Origin: Gemmatimonadota bacterium
Lineage (GTDB): Bacteria; Gemmatimonadota; Gemmatimonadetes; Gemmatimonadales; Gemmatimonadaceae
Assembly: GCA_002737115.1 (NCBI GenBank)
Contig: NSHR01000010.1
Coordinates: 20,906-69,744, forward strand
Reading direction: 5' to 3'
DNA: 48,839 nucleotides
Position 1 is the stretch's first letter. Each line of letters starts with the position of its first letter. This document shows positions 17,300-25,551 of the stretch, piece after piece. The translations under genes and the position numbers were made by a program. The notes below the pieces were generated by a model. That model was not told the origin of the DNA, did not search any database, and saw only the letters and a program-made list of their open reading frames with translations.

Positions 17300-19081
17300 A
17301 TGCGCTATTCACCTCGCTTCGCACGACCTGCCGTCGCGGTCGTCCCGTTCATCGTCGCCCTGCTTGCCGGTTCGCTGCCCGCCACCGGTGCCATCGCTCA
17401 GGGAAAGCCAGCCACGAAGCCTCTGGCCACGAAGCCGCCAGCGCTCTCGCCCGCCATGGCCCCGATCACCCGGGCGGTATCGGGCGCCATCAGTGGCGAC
17501 CGCGCCTTCCGGACCGTGGACTACGTCCAGCGCTACTTCCGGCTCCCCGGTAATCGAGGCTTCGACCTGGCCATCGATACCGTCGCGTCGTTGCTGCGGG
17601 CGGCCGGTTACGTGGAAGAAGCCACCGCGCCGTCTTCGGCGCGCCTCGTGTACCGGATCGAGTCGCGACCCATGCGTGACCTCGCGTGGACACCGGAGGG
17701 CGCGTCGATCACGATCGTCGGGCAGGCGGCGCCGCTGCAGTCATGGCCGAAGAATCTGAATATGATCGCCATCAACTCCGTCTCCACCGCCCCCGAGGGC
17801 GTAACGGCAACAGTGATCGACGTCGGTGCGGGCGCCGAGTCTGACTTCGCGGCGGTCGATGTGAAGGGCAAGATCGTGCTGGCCGAGGGCAATGCGCGAT
17901 CAATCTTCGTGCGCGCCATGCAGAAGGGCGCCGCCGGCGTGCTCGCGGCGCAGAAGCTCCCCGAGTACAACCAACAGTCGAAGAACGTCACGTCGATCCA
18001 GTTCACCGGTATCGCCCGTGACACGCTCACCCCCGGCTGGTTGCTGTTCGTGTCGCGCTCATCGCGCGATGCGCTCAAGTCCGCGCTCGCGCGTGGTCCT
18101 GTGAGCGTGCACGTCACGGTGCGCACGATGTTCGAGATGCGTCCCGAGCGTACGCTGGTGGCCGAGATTCGCGGCGCATCGAAGCCCGCCGAGCGTTTCG
18201 TGTATTCCGCACACGTGCAGGAACCCGGTGCCAACGACAACGCCACGGGTGTCGGTACGCTGGCCGAGATGGCACGGGTAGCGGCGCAGATGGTGAAGGC
18301 CGGCACCGCGAACCCACAGCGCACCGTCACCTTCCTCTGGGGCGACGAGATCCGCTCCACCGATCGCTACCTCAAGGAAGACAGCACGCGTCGCATCGGT
18401 GTGAAGTGGGGCATGTCACTCGACATGGTCGGCGAGAACACCGCGAAAACCGGTGGCACGTTCCTGATTGAGAAGATGCCCGATCCGAGCGCCGTGTGGG
18501 TGCGCGGCGAAGACAAGCACAGTGAATGGGGTGGACGCCCACTGGCCGAGAAGGACATTCGGCCACATTGGTTCAACGACTTCGTGCGGCAACGCTGCCT
18601 CGATCGCGCGGCACAAACCGGCTGGGTGGTGAAAGCCAATCCGTTCGAAGGCGGCAGCGATCACACACCGTTCTTGAACGCGCAGATCCCCGCGGTGCTG
18701 CTCTGGCACTTCACCGACCAGCACTACCACACCGACCTCGATCGCATCGATATGGTCAGCGCCGCCTCACTCGGCAACGTGGGCGCGTGTGCCTTGACCA
18801 CGGGCCTGTTGCTCGCCGACGGCTCACGCCCGGTCGTACTGGCGGCGCTCGAAGAACTCACCCGTGCCGCCGAGAAAGAGCTCGCGACTCAGAAGGCACT
18901 CGGCCGTGACACGCTGTCGCGCGGCGGCAACGCGAAAGCGGAACGTCATATCATCGACGTGTGGCGCGATTTCTATCTTGGCGCGATCGATCGCATTCCC
19001 GATATCGCGGTGGGGCCGATCGATCTCACCGCCGCCCTCGCCGCCGCCAGACAACGGGTCACGGCGGCAGCACGGGAGTAG
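17300..19081 (+). CDS. Secreted M28-family zinc aminopeptidase with PA-like domain
   Basis: A 593-residue exported metallopeptidase. The ATG at 17300 starts a signal peptide (MRYSPRFARPAVAVVPFIVA, cleavage near AIAQ); an in-frame TTG 18 bp upstream is less likely. A protease-associated-like insert lies around residues 150-260 (VKGKIVLAEGNARSIFVRAM). The M28 zinc site is visible: His305 in VYSAHVQEPGANDNATGVG together with its Asp, the Glu in WGDEIRST, the Asp in MSLDMVGE, and the late His in LLWHFTDQHYHTDLDR. The canonical 'H-x-D' reads SAHVQE, with Gln where Asp is usual; the bridging ligand is then probably the Asp of GANDNATG. The Glu pair of the usual 'DEE' motif is replaced by DEI. Its TAG stop abuts the convergent mmsA stop with no gap. 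Confidence 0.88.
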   Translation: MRYSPRFARPAVAVVPFIVALLAGSLPATGAIAQGKPATKPLATKPPALSPAMAPITRAVSGAISGDRAFRTVDYVQRYFRLPGNRGFDLAIDTVASLLRAAGYVEEATAPSSARLVYRIESRPMRDLAWTPEGASITIVGQAAPLQSWPKNLNMIAINSVSTAPEGVTATVIDVGAGAESDFAAVDVKGKIVLAEGNARSIFVRAMQKGAAGVLAAQKLPEYNQQSKNVTSIQFTGIARDTLTPGWLLFVSRSSRDALKSALARGPVSVHVTVRTMFEMRPERTLVAEIRGASKPAERFVYSAHVQEPGANDNATGVGTLAEMARVAAQMVKAGTANPQRTVTFLWGDEIRSTDRYLKEDSTRRIGVKWGMSLDMVGENTAKTGGTFLIEKMPDPSAVWVRGEDKHSEWGGRPLAEKDIRPHWFNDFVRQRCLDRAAQTGWVVKANPFEGGSDHTPFLNAQIPAVLLWHFTDQHYHTDLDRIDMVSAASLGNVGACALTTGLLLADGSRPVVLAALEELTRAAEKELATQKALGRDTLSRGGNAKAERHIIDVWRDFYLGAIDRIPDIAVGPIDLTAALAAARQRVTAAARE

Positions 19082-20578
19082 TCAGCGCAAGACCGGCATC
19101 GTAAACGACGCCGCATCCGCGCCCGAGGGCCAGCGTGTGGTCACCGTCTTCACGCGCGTATAAAAACGCACACCGTCCATGCCGTGCTGGTTGTGATCGC
19201 CGAACGCGGAATCTTTCCAACCGCCAAATGAGTAGAACGCCAACGGCACAGGAATCGGCACATTGATGCCCACCATACCGCACTGCACACGGTGCGCGAA
19301 TTCGCGCGCGGCCCCTCCGCTGCGCGTGAAGATCGCCACGCCATTGCCGTACTGGTGCGCATTGCACAGCGCGAGCGCCTCGTCGGCGGATTCCACGCGC
19401 ACGATGCACAGCACGGGACCGAAGATCTCCTCGCGGTAGATCGACATCTCGGCCGTGACATGATCGAAGAGCGAGCCGCCAAGAAAGAATCCCGCACCCT
19501 GCGTGGCCGGGTGCGTGCGTCCATCCACCACCAGCGTCGCCCCTTCGGTCACGCCAGCGGCCACGTACCCAGCGATACGGTCGCGGTGCACCGCGGTCAC
19601 AAGCGGGCCCATGTCCATACCCTCCGCGTCCGACGCCCCCACCCGCAACGTACGCACGCGATCGGCCAACCGCGCCACGAGCGCATCGGCCGTGGCCGCG
19701 CCGACCACGACGGCCACCGAAATCGCCATGCACCGTTCGCCGGCCGAGCCGTACGCCGCGCCCATCAGCGACTCCACCGTCATGTCGAGATCCGCATCGG
19801 GCAGCACCACCAAGTGATTCTTGGCGCCGCCCATGGCCTGCACCCGCTTGCCGTGACGCGCCGACGTTTCATACACATGCCGCGCGATCGGCGTCGACCC
19901 CACAAAGCTCACCGCCTGGATGCGCGGATCAGTGCACAGCGCATTCACCGCCTCGGCGTCGCCCTGCAGCACATTTAGCACGCCCGGAGGGCCACCCGCC
20001 TCGCGAAACAGCTCGGCCAGCCGAACGGCCGTAGAGGGATCACGCTCGGACGGCTTAAGTACCACCGCGTTACCGCACGCCAGCGCCGGACCGAGCATCC
20101 ACAGCGGCACCATCGCCGGGAAGTTGAACGGCGTGATCGCCGCCGTGACCCCGAGCGGTTGGCGCATGGAGTGCATGTCGATCCCGCGCGCCACATTGTC
20201 GCTGAACTCGCCCTTGATGAGGTGCGGGATTCCCGTCGCGAACTCCACGACCTCGAGCCCACGCTGCAATTCACCACGCGCATCGGCCACGACTTTGCCG
20301 TGCTCGCGGCTGATCAGGTGCGCCAGCTCATCGGCGTGGGCGAGACACAGCTCGCGCCACCGGAGCAGCACGCGCGATCGATCGAGCGCCGAGCGGGCGC
20401 CCCACGCCGGCGCCGCCGCCGCGGCATCAGCGATGACGGTTTCGATGTCGACCGCATCAGCAAGCGGCACGTACGCCGCGATGGCGCCCGTGGAAGGATC
20501 GTAGACGGGAGCCGTGCGCGTGGAGTGTGCGTCATGGCGAGCGCCAGCGACGACATGCGGAATGCGTGGCAGAGTCAT
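19082..20578 (-). CDS. mmsA: CoA-acylating (methyl)malonate-semialdehyde dehydrogenase
   Basis: A 498-residue aldehyde dehydrogenase of the MmsA/IolA type, which oxidises malonate or methylmalonate semialdehyde with CoA and loss of CO2 to acetyl-CoA or propionyl-CoA. Diagnostic features: ITPFNFPAMVPLWMLGPALA, FVGSTPIARHVY, catalytic Cys283 in GSAGERCMA, and QAMGGAKNH where ordinary ALDHs have the general-base Glu of ELGGK; its absence marks the CoA-acylating subfamily. Last gene of a leftward operon (symporter, SDR, decarboxylating dehydrogenase, mmsA), 72 bp after the third gene. With the beta-alanine aminotransferase at 32256 it would complete beta-alanine to acetyl-CoA. It might instead oxidise a related semialdehyde such as aldopantoate (inference). 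Confidence 0.92.
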   Translation of the reverse strand: MTLPRIPHVVAGARHDAHSTRTAPVYDPSTGAIAAYVPLADAVDIETVIADAAAAAPAWGARSALDRSRVLLRWRELCLAHADELAHLISREHGKVVADARGELQRGLEVVEFATGIPHLIKGEFSDNVARGIDMHSMRQPLGVTAAITPFNFPAMVPLWMLGPALACGNAVVLKPSERDPSTAVRLAELFREAGGPPGVLNVLQGDAEAVNALCTDPRIQAVSFVGSTPIARHVYETSARHGKRVQAMGGAKNHLVVLPDADLDMTVESLMGAAYGSAGERCMAISVAVVVGAATADALVARLADRVRTLRVGASDAEGMDMGPLVTAVHRDRIAGYVAAGVTEGATLVVDGRTHPATQGAGFFLGGSLFDHVTAEMSIYREEIFGPVLCIVRVESADEALALCNAHQYGNGVAIFTRSGGAAREFAHRVQCGMVGINVPIPVPLAFYSFGGWKDSAFGDHNQHGMDGVRFYTRVKTVTTRWPSGADAASFTMPVLR

Positions 20579-20650
20579 GCGTGAGGCCGAAGAAGTGCGG
20601 AAACAAGCGCGCGGTGCGGCGCGACCGAAGTGCGCGCAGACCGCCAGAGG

Positions 20651-21727
20651 TCAGACAAGGGCGTCAATCACGGCCGTAGTCACATCCCGCGTCGTCGCGG
20701 TGCCACCCAGATCAGGTGTGCGCGGACCGCCACCACCAACCACACGCTCAATCGCTCGGACGATGCGATCGTGTGCGGCCGTGAGCCCGAGGTGATCGAG
20801 CATCATGGCACCCGCCCAGATAGCACCGATCGGATTCGCGATCCCGCGGCCGGCGATATCCGGTGCGGAGCCGTGAATCGGCTCGAACATCGAGGGATGT
20901 AGTCGCTCAGGATTGATGTTCGCCCCAGGCGCCACCCCGAGGCTACCGGAGATGGCTGCACCCAGATCAGTAAGAATATCGCCAAACAGATTCGACGCCA
21001 CGATCACGTCGAGCGTGCCCGGATGCGTCACCATACGCGCCGCCAGTGCATCCACGTGATACTTGCGAAACGCGACATCGGGGAAATCGGCCGCCACGGC
21101 ATCGAGTGTCTCGTCCCACAGCACCATCGAATGCTGCAGGGCATTGCTCTTGGTCGCACTCGCCAATCGCGGATTCGGCCGGCGGGTCGCGAGCTCGAAG
21201 GCGTACCGCGCAATGCGTTCGATACCACGCCGCGTAAAGAGGCCGGTCTGCTCGGCCACTTCATGCGGCGTACCGCGGTGCATCCGTCCACCAAGCCCGG
21301 CGTACTCCCCTTCCGAATTTTCCCGCACGCAGATCATGTCGATGTCCGCCGGTCCGCGACCAGCCAGCGGCCCCGGCACGCCGGGCAGGAGGCGCATTGG
21401 CCGCAGGTTCACGTACTGGTCGAACCGTTGGCGGATGGGCAAGATGAGCTCCCACACCGACACGTGATCGGGCACGCCGGGCGCGCCGACCGCCCCCAAA
21501 TAGATCGCGTCGAACGCCTGCAGCTGATCGAGCGCGTCCGCGCTCATCATCGCGCCCGTGCGCTGGTAGTACTCGCATCCCCACGGAAACTCCGTGAACT
21601 CGAGCACACACGGTTCGTCGCGCACGGCGCGCTGCAACACGTCGATCCCGGCCGGAATCACTTCCGTGCCGATGCCGTCGCCGGCGATCACGGCGATACG
21701 GTAGGTCGTGCGTGCAGTGGTGGTCAT
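20651..21727 (-). CDS. D-malate/tartrate/dimethylmalate-type decarboxylating dehydrogenase
   Basis: A 358-residue beta-hydroxyacid oxidative decarboxylase of the isocitrate/isopropylmalate dehydrogenase superfamily. IAVIAGDGIGTEVIPAGIDV opens the protein; LRPMRLLPG with the substrate-binding Arg, CVRENSEGEYAGLGG, the TKSNALQHSM block with its catalytic Lys, the Asp-rich VASNLFGDILTDLGAA, and the NAD-type EPIHGSAPDIAGRGIANP follow. The 'RENSEGEY' variant and length match the tartrate/D-malate dehydrogenase branch (DmlA/TtuC) better than LeuB. ATG 21727 (MTTTARTTYRIAVI) is preferred over an upstream start that would overlap the SDR gene. Enzymes of this branch act on D-malate, tartrate or 3,3-dimethylmalate; sequence alone cannot choose. 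It is 13 bp after the SDR gene. Confidence 0.9.
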   Translation of the reverse strand: MTTTARTTYRIAVIAGDGIGTEVIPAGIDVLQRAVRDEPCVLEFTEFPWGCEYYQRTGAMMSADALDQLQAFDAIYLGAVGAPGVPDHVSVWELILPIRQRFDQYVNLRPMRLLPGVPGPLAGRGPADIDMICVRENSEGEYAGLGGRMHRGTPHEVAEQTGLFTRRGIERIARYAFELATRRPNPRLASATKSNALQHSMVLWDETLDAVAADFPDVAFRKYHVDALAARMVTHPGTLDVIVASNLFGDILTDLGAAISGSLGVAPGANINPERLHPSMFEPIHGSAPDIAGRGIANPIGAIWAGAMMLDHLGLTAAHDRIVRAIERVVGGGGPRTPDLGGTATTRDVTTAVIDALV

Positions 21728-21740
21728 CGACACGCGGCCA

Positions 21741-22526
21741 TCACATGCCCGGCGGCGTGAACCGTCCGTCCTGAGCCAGCCAGCCGCCATCGGCGTAAAT
21801 GATCGTGCCGTTCACGTAGCTCGCGGCATCGGAGGCGAGGAACAGCGTGGGTCCCACCATTTCCTCGGGCTTGCCCCAGCGGTTGAATGTCGTCTTGGCC
21901 GCGTAGGCGTTGAACCAGTCTTCGTTCGCCTTGATCGGCGCGGTCAGCGGCGTTTCGATCACGCCAGGACCCACGCAGTTCACGCGCACGCCGTACGGCC
22001 CGAACTCGCTGGCCGCGCCGCGCGCCAGCTGCAGGATGCCCGCCTTGGTCGCCGAGTACACCGACTGTCCCGGCTCGACCACGAGGGAACGAATCGACGA
22101 GAACAGCACGATGCTGCCGCGCTTTTGTGCGACCATGATGCGCCCGGCCGTGCGCAGCACGTTGAAGTTGCCGGAAATGTTCACCTTGAGCACGCGATCG
22201 AGCTCTTCGTTCGTGTAGTCGAGGATCTTTTTTCGCACGTTGATGCTGGGGGTGCAGATCACGATATCGAGACGTCCGTGCTTCGCCGCGATGCCGTCCA
22301 GCGCGCGATCGACCGACGCCGCATCGGTGATGTCGATAACGCCGGATTCCGTCGTGCCGCCGGCCTGCGCAGCGACGGCCGCCGCCTTGTCCTGCGCGAC
22401 ATCGAGGCACACCACCGTGGCGCCCTGTGCGACGGCGCCGAGGGTGACGGCTTCGCCGATGCCGGATGCGCCGCCGATGATGACGGCAACCTTGCCGGTG
22501 AGATCAAAAATTCCGTGGCTGGCCAT
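21741..22526 (-). CDS. Short-chain dehydrogenase/reductase (SDR)
   Basis: A 261-residue classical SDR. The NAD(P)-binding motif GGASGIGE (near residue 15), the acidic residue in VVCLDVAQDK favouring NAD, catalytic Tyr157 and Lys161 (VYSATKAG), and the C-terminal YVNGTIIYADGGWLAQDGRF are present. The usual NNAG motif after the fourth strand reads CTPSINVRKK, an unusual variant. It oxidises an unknown alcohol. The ATG at 22526 (MASHGIFDLTGKVAVI) is the natural start; a longer frame overlaps the symporter. The gene sits 10 bp after the symporter and 13 bp before the decarboxylating dehydrogenase, so all act in one pathway. Confidence 0.93.
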   Translation of the reverse strand: MASHGIFDLTGKVAVIIGGASGIGEAVTLGAVAQGATVVCLDVAQDKAAAVAAQAGGTTESGVIDITDAASVDRALDGIAAKHGRLDIVICTPSINVRKKILDYTNEELDRVLKVNISGNFNVLRTAGRIMVAQKRGSIVLFSSIRSLVVEPGQSVYSATKAGILQLARGAASEFGPYGVRVNCVGPGVIETPLTAPIKANEDWFNAYAAKTTFNRWGKPEEMVGPTLFLASDAASYVNGTIIYADGGWLAQDGRFTPPGM

Positions 22527-22536
22527 GACGCGCTGT

Positions 22537-23970
22537 CTACTCGCTGAGAGAGGGAAGGATGGTGCGTGTCGGGCCGTCTGGTCCGCCCAGCGCGCGCCGA
22601 ATGAGTTGAACCACAAAGAAGGCCGTGATCGAACCGGCCAGTCCCGCCATGGCGGGCGTCACGCCGGCGATCGACAACGCGGTGGGCCAGAGCTTGAGCC
22701 CCCCAACGATGGCGATACCGGCCACGATCGCCGCCAGTGCATCGGCGGTCGCGGCGCGACGGCTAAACAATCCTGCCAAGATAGGCACGAACAGGCTCAC
22801 GCCCATGATGGTGTAGAAAATACTGAGGGCACTCACCACGCCGGCCGCCGTGAGCGCCACGCCAACCCCAAGCGCTCCGGCCAACACGGCCGTGATGCGA
22901 GTCACGCGCAACATCTGCACGTCGGAGGCCTCGCGATTCACGAACCGCTTGTAGAAATCCTGCGAGAGCGACGTGGTGAGCATGAAGAGCACGGCGTCGG
23001 CAGCGCTCAACTCGGCGGAGAACACGGCCGCGAGACCGAGTGTCCCGATCGCGAGAGGCACGCCCGACACCAGCAGCGTGGGCAGCGCCAGCTCGGCTTG
23101 CGCAAGATTGGGAAACTGCACGCGCGCCATCATCCCCAGCAACACGGGAATGCCGGCGTACAACATCAGTGCCAACGCATTGAGCCCGACACCGATGCGT
23201 ACCGCCCGATCGTCACGAGCGCCGTAGATTTTCTGCAGCAACCCGGGCGACACAATGAAGGCTGGTCCGAGCATGGCGAGATACACGAGCCCCGAGCCGC
23301 CGCCGCTCCACGGATTCCAGTAGTCCGCCGTAGGCTGCAGCGCGCGAACCGCCTGCCATCCACCCGACGCGGACAATGCAAACGGAATCGCGATCGCAAA
23401 GCCCACCAGCTTTACGGTGAGCTGCACCACGTTCACATACGCCGAGGTGAGCAAACCACCGGCCGCGAAGTACACGGTGATCAACAGACCGCCGAGAATG
23501 CAGCCGAGCCCCTTGGGCACCCCGGCCACAACGTTCAGAATCCACGACACCGCAATCAGCTGGCCCGCGAGAATGAACACCGCGCCGATCCAGAGCAACG
23601 CCGCAATGACCGAGCGCACCACGACGCCATAGCGGAATTCCAGATAGTCGCCAACGGTGCGCAGATCGTGCGCGGCCGCCACGCGCCGAATGGCGGGACC
23701 AATCCAGAAGCCGAGGACGATGGAACCGATGCCGGCAGAGAGCACCCACCAGATGGCGGCGAGCCCATCACGATAGCCGAGGCCCGTGGCGCCGACCGTC
23801 GAACCGGCGCCGATGTTGGCCGCCAGCAGCGTGCTGAAGAGCAGCCCGGGACCGAGCGCGCGACCCGCCACAAAGAAGTCGCCGGCGGTTTTCACGCGGC
23901 GCGAAATCCACGCCCCTAGGGCCAGCTGCGCCGCGGAATACGCGATGAGCAGCACAAGTTGCACGTTCAC
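22537..23970 (-). CDS. Sodium:solute symporter (SSS family)
   Basis: A 477-residue, very hydrophobic carrier with the SSS (solute:sodium symporter, LeuT-fold) layout: an outward N terminus, about 13 predicted helices, the early motif FFVAGRALGPGLLFSTLLAA, AANIGAGSTVGATGLGYRDG in helix 2, and AAVFSAELSAADAVLFMLTT in the helix-8 region with the conserved small and Ser residues. SSS members import sugars, amino acids, pantothenate, proline or carboxylates. The substrate cannot be read from sequence but should be whatever the three downstream dehydrogenases degrade. First gene of the leftward operon; the 124-bp region to the divergent M20 gene must hold both promoters. Confidence 0.93.
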   Translation of the reverse strand: MNVQLVLLIAYSAAQLALGAWISRRVKTAGDFFVAGRALGPGLLFSTLLAANIGAGSTVGATGLGYRDGLAAIWWVLSAGIGSIVLGFWIGPAIRRVAAAHDLRTVGDYLEFRYGVVVRSVIAALLWIGAVFILAGQLIAVSWILNVVAGVPKGLGCILGGLLITVYFAAGGLLTSAYVNVVQLTVKLVGFAIAIPFALSASGGWQAVRALQPTADYWNPWSGGGSGLVYLAMLGPAFIVSPGLLQKIYGARDDRAVRIGVGLNALALMLYAGIPVLLGMMARVQFPNLAQAELALPTLLVSGVPLAIGTLGLAAVFSAELSAADAVLFMLTTSLSQDFYKRFVNREASDVQMLRVTRITAVLAGALGVGVALTAAGVVSALSIFYTIMGVSLFVPILAGLFSRRAATADALAAIVAGIAIVGGLKLWPTALSIAGVTPAMAGLAGSITAFFVVQLIRRALGGPDGPTRTILPSLSE

Positions 23971-24094
23971 CGGCGGCGGCGCTCACACATGCAGCAAATC
24001 CCGTGGCGAGAGTATCGATAAATGGACTGTGCGCGAGAGTTACGCCACACTTTCGTGCTTGACAAGCCTCTCGACACGAGCGACGTTCGCCGAT

Positions 24095-25375
24095 ATGCCT
24101 ACCACTGCGCAACAGATCGATCGTGTCTTCGCGGCCATCGACTCGGCGACCGATGAAATGGTCGACTTCACCGCCGAGATCGTTCGCATCCCAACCGTTA
24201 ATCCGCCGGGCGATGCGTACGAGGAGTGCGCGCACTTCATCGGTCAGCGCCTCGACGACTGCGGCTTCGCGGTGGAGTACCTCACCGCTGAAGGACACGC
24301 CGACCACACCCCGTCGCATCCGCGTGTGAACGTGGTGGGGCTACGTGAAGGCATGACGAAACGTCCGCTGGTGCACCTGAACGGTCATTTCGATGTCGTG
24401 CCGGCCGGTGCCGGGTGGACGGTCGATCCGTTCGGTGGCCTGGTGCGCGACGGGCGCATTTACGGACGCGGCACCTGCGACATGAAGGCCGGTATCACCG
24501 CGGCCATCTACGCCGCCGAAGCGATCCGGCGCGCCGGCGTTCAGCTGGTCGGCTCGGTCGAGGTCAGTGGGACGGTCGATGAAGAGAGCGGCGGCTTTGC
24601 CGGCATGGCCTGGCTGGCGCAGCAAGGACGCCTCAGCGCCGACCGCACCGACGCCGTGATCATCACCGAACCCACCAACACCGATCGCATCTACACCGGG
24701 CATCGCGGCGTCTACTGGTTCGAAGTCACCACGCGTGGACGAATCGCCCACGGCTGCATGCCCTTTCTCGGGGTGAGCGCCATCGAACACATGGGTGTGA
24801 TTCTCGATCAGATCCGCCGCGAACTCATGCCCGCCCTGGGCTCACGCACCACGGCGGAGCCGGTCAAACCGGACGGCGCGCGCCATGCCACCCTCAATAT
24901 CAACGGCATCGCCGGTGGACAGCCCATCGACGGGATCCAGACGCCGTGTGTGGCCGACCTGTGCCGTGCCGTATTCGACCGGCGTTTTCTCGTGGAAGAA
25001 GGCTTCGACGCCACGCGCGGCGAAATCGTGGAGCTGCTGGAGCGCGCCGCCCGCGAGACCCCGCACCTGATCTATGAATTGCGCGACCTGATGGTGGTGC
25101 ATCCCGTGCGCACCCCCGATGGCGCCTCGGTGGTCTCGTCGCTCGAACGCTCCATCCAACAGGTGCTCGGGCGCCCCGCCCTCCTCGCGGCCAGCCCGGG
25201 TACGTACGATCATAAGCATGTCGATCGCATCGCCGGCGTGCCCAACTGCGTGGCCTACGGGCCCGGCATCCTCGACCTCGCGCATCAGCCCGATGAGTAC
25301 TGCGTCATCGATGATCTCGTGCAGTCCACGAAGGTCCTCGCGCTCTCGATCTTGGAGTTGACCGGCACGCTGTGA
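24095..25375 (+). CDS. M20-family amidohydrolase (ArgE/DapE-like deacylase)
   Basis: A 426-residue cytoplasmic zinc amidohydrolase of the ArgE/DapE/CPG2 family, cleaving amide bonds of N-acyl amino acids or small peptides. Metal and catalytic motifs: HLNGHFDVVP (His ligand and Asp), GRGTCDMKAG (bridging Asp), TVDEESGG (catalytic Glu and ligand), ITEPT, and the C-terminal AHQPDEYC with the last His ligand. No signal peptide. The ATG at 24095 is chosen because residues upstream lie in the divergent intergenic region and the symporter gene. Its divergence from the symporter/dehydrogenase operon suggests that it releases the compound those enzymes oxidise. ArgE or DapE biosynthetic roles are possible, but the catabolic surroundings argue against them. 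Confidence 0.9.
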   Translation: MPTTAQQIDRVFAAIDSATDEMVDFTAEIVRIPTVNPPGDAYEECAHFIGQRLDDCGFAVEYLTAEGHADHTPSHPRVNVVGLREGMTKRPLVHLNGHFDVVPAGAGWTVDPFGGLVRDGRIYGRGTCDMKAGITAAIYAAEAIRRAGVQLVGSVEVSGTVDEESGGFAGMAWLAQQGRLSADRTDAVIITEPTNTDRIYTGHRGVYWFEVTTRGRIAHGCMPFLGVSAIEHMGVILDQIRRELMPALGSRTTAEPVKPDGARHATLNINGIAGGQPIDGIQTPCVADLCRAVFDRRFLVEEGFDATRGEIVELLERAARETPHLIYELRDLMVVHPVRTPDGASVVSSLERSIQQVLGRPALLAASPGTYDHKHVDRIAGVPNCVAYGPGILDLAHQPDEYCVIDDLVQSTKVLALSILELTGTL

Positions 25376-25404
25376 CGTAGCCGGTACCGCGCCGAGCCTC
25401 GCCT

Positions 25405-25419
25405 CCGCTTTACAAGCGG
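25405..25419 (+). other. Small hairpin after the M20 gene
   Basis: CCGCTT, a 3-base loop TAC, then AAGCGG: a 6-bp stem 30 bp after the M20 stop. A weak terminator at best; there is no T-tract. A TGATAATG sequence at 25441-25448, resembling an extended -10 element, follows and could start the SusC transcript, but I find no matching -35. Confidence 0.35.
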
Positions 25420-25532
25420 TCGTGGGGCGGCGCACTTGGATGATAATGACTCGTGGTCACGCGACGCCCTCGGCGCCGCGCGCAATGTCCGGTCGTACCT
25501 ACTCCAGCATTCCCTGACGGCGTAGACAGTTG

Positions 25533-25545
25533 TCCTCATGAGGAG
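25533..25545 (+). promoter_or_regulatory. Strong SD within a palindrome ahead of susC
   Basis: AGGAG at 25541-25545 lies 6 bp before the SusC ATG and is the best Shine-Dalgarno in the window. It overlaps the perfect palindrome TCCTCATGAGGA (25533-25544), so the SD can pair with the TCCT just upstream. That could mask the site or simply be chance; the stem would be only 4-5 bp. Confidence 0.5.
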
Positions 25546-25551
25546 CATCAG

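Noticed and set aside
22240-23919. 559-codon open frame opposite the symporter
   Set aside because: Composition (Arg, His, Gln-rich) and overlap with a clear SSS gene show a shadow frame.
24059-24064. TTGACA as -35 for the M20 gene
   Set aside because: The hexamer is perfect, but 17 bp later there is only GACGTT, a poor -10, and it would be very close to the start codon.
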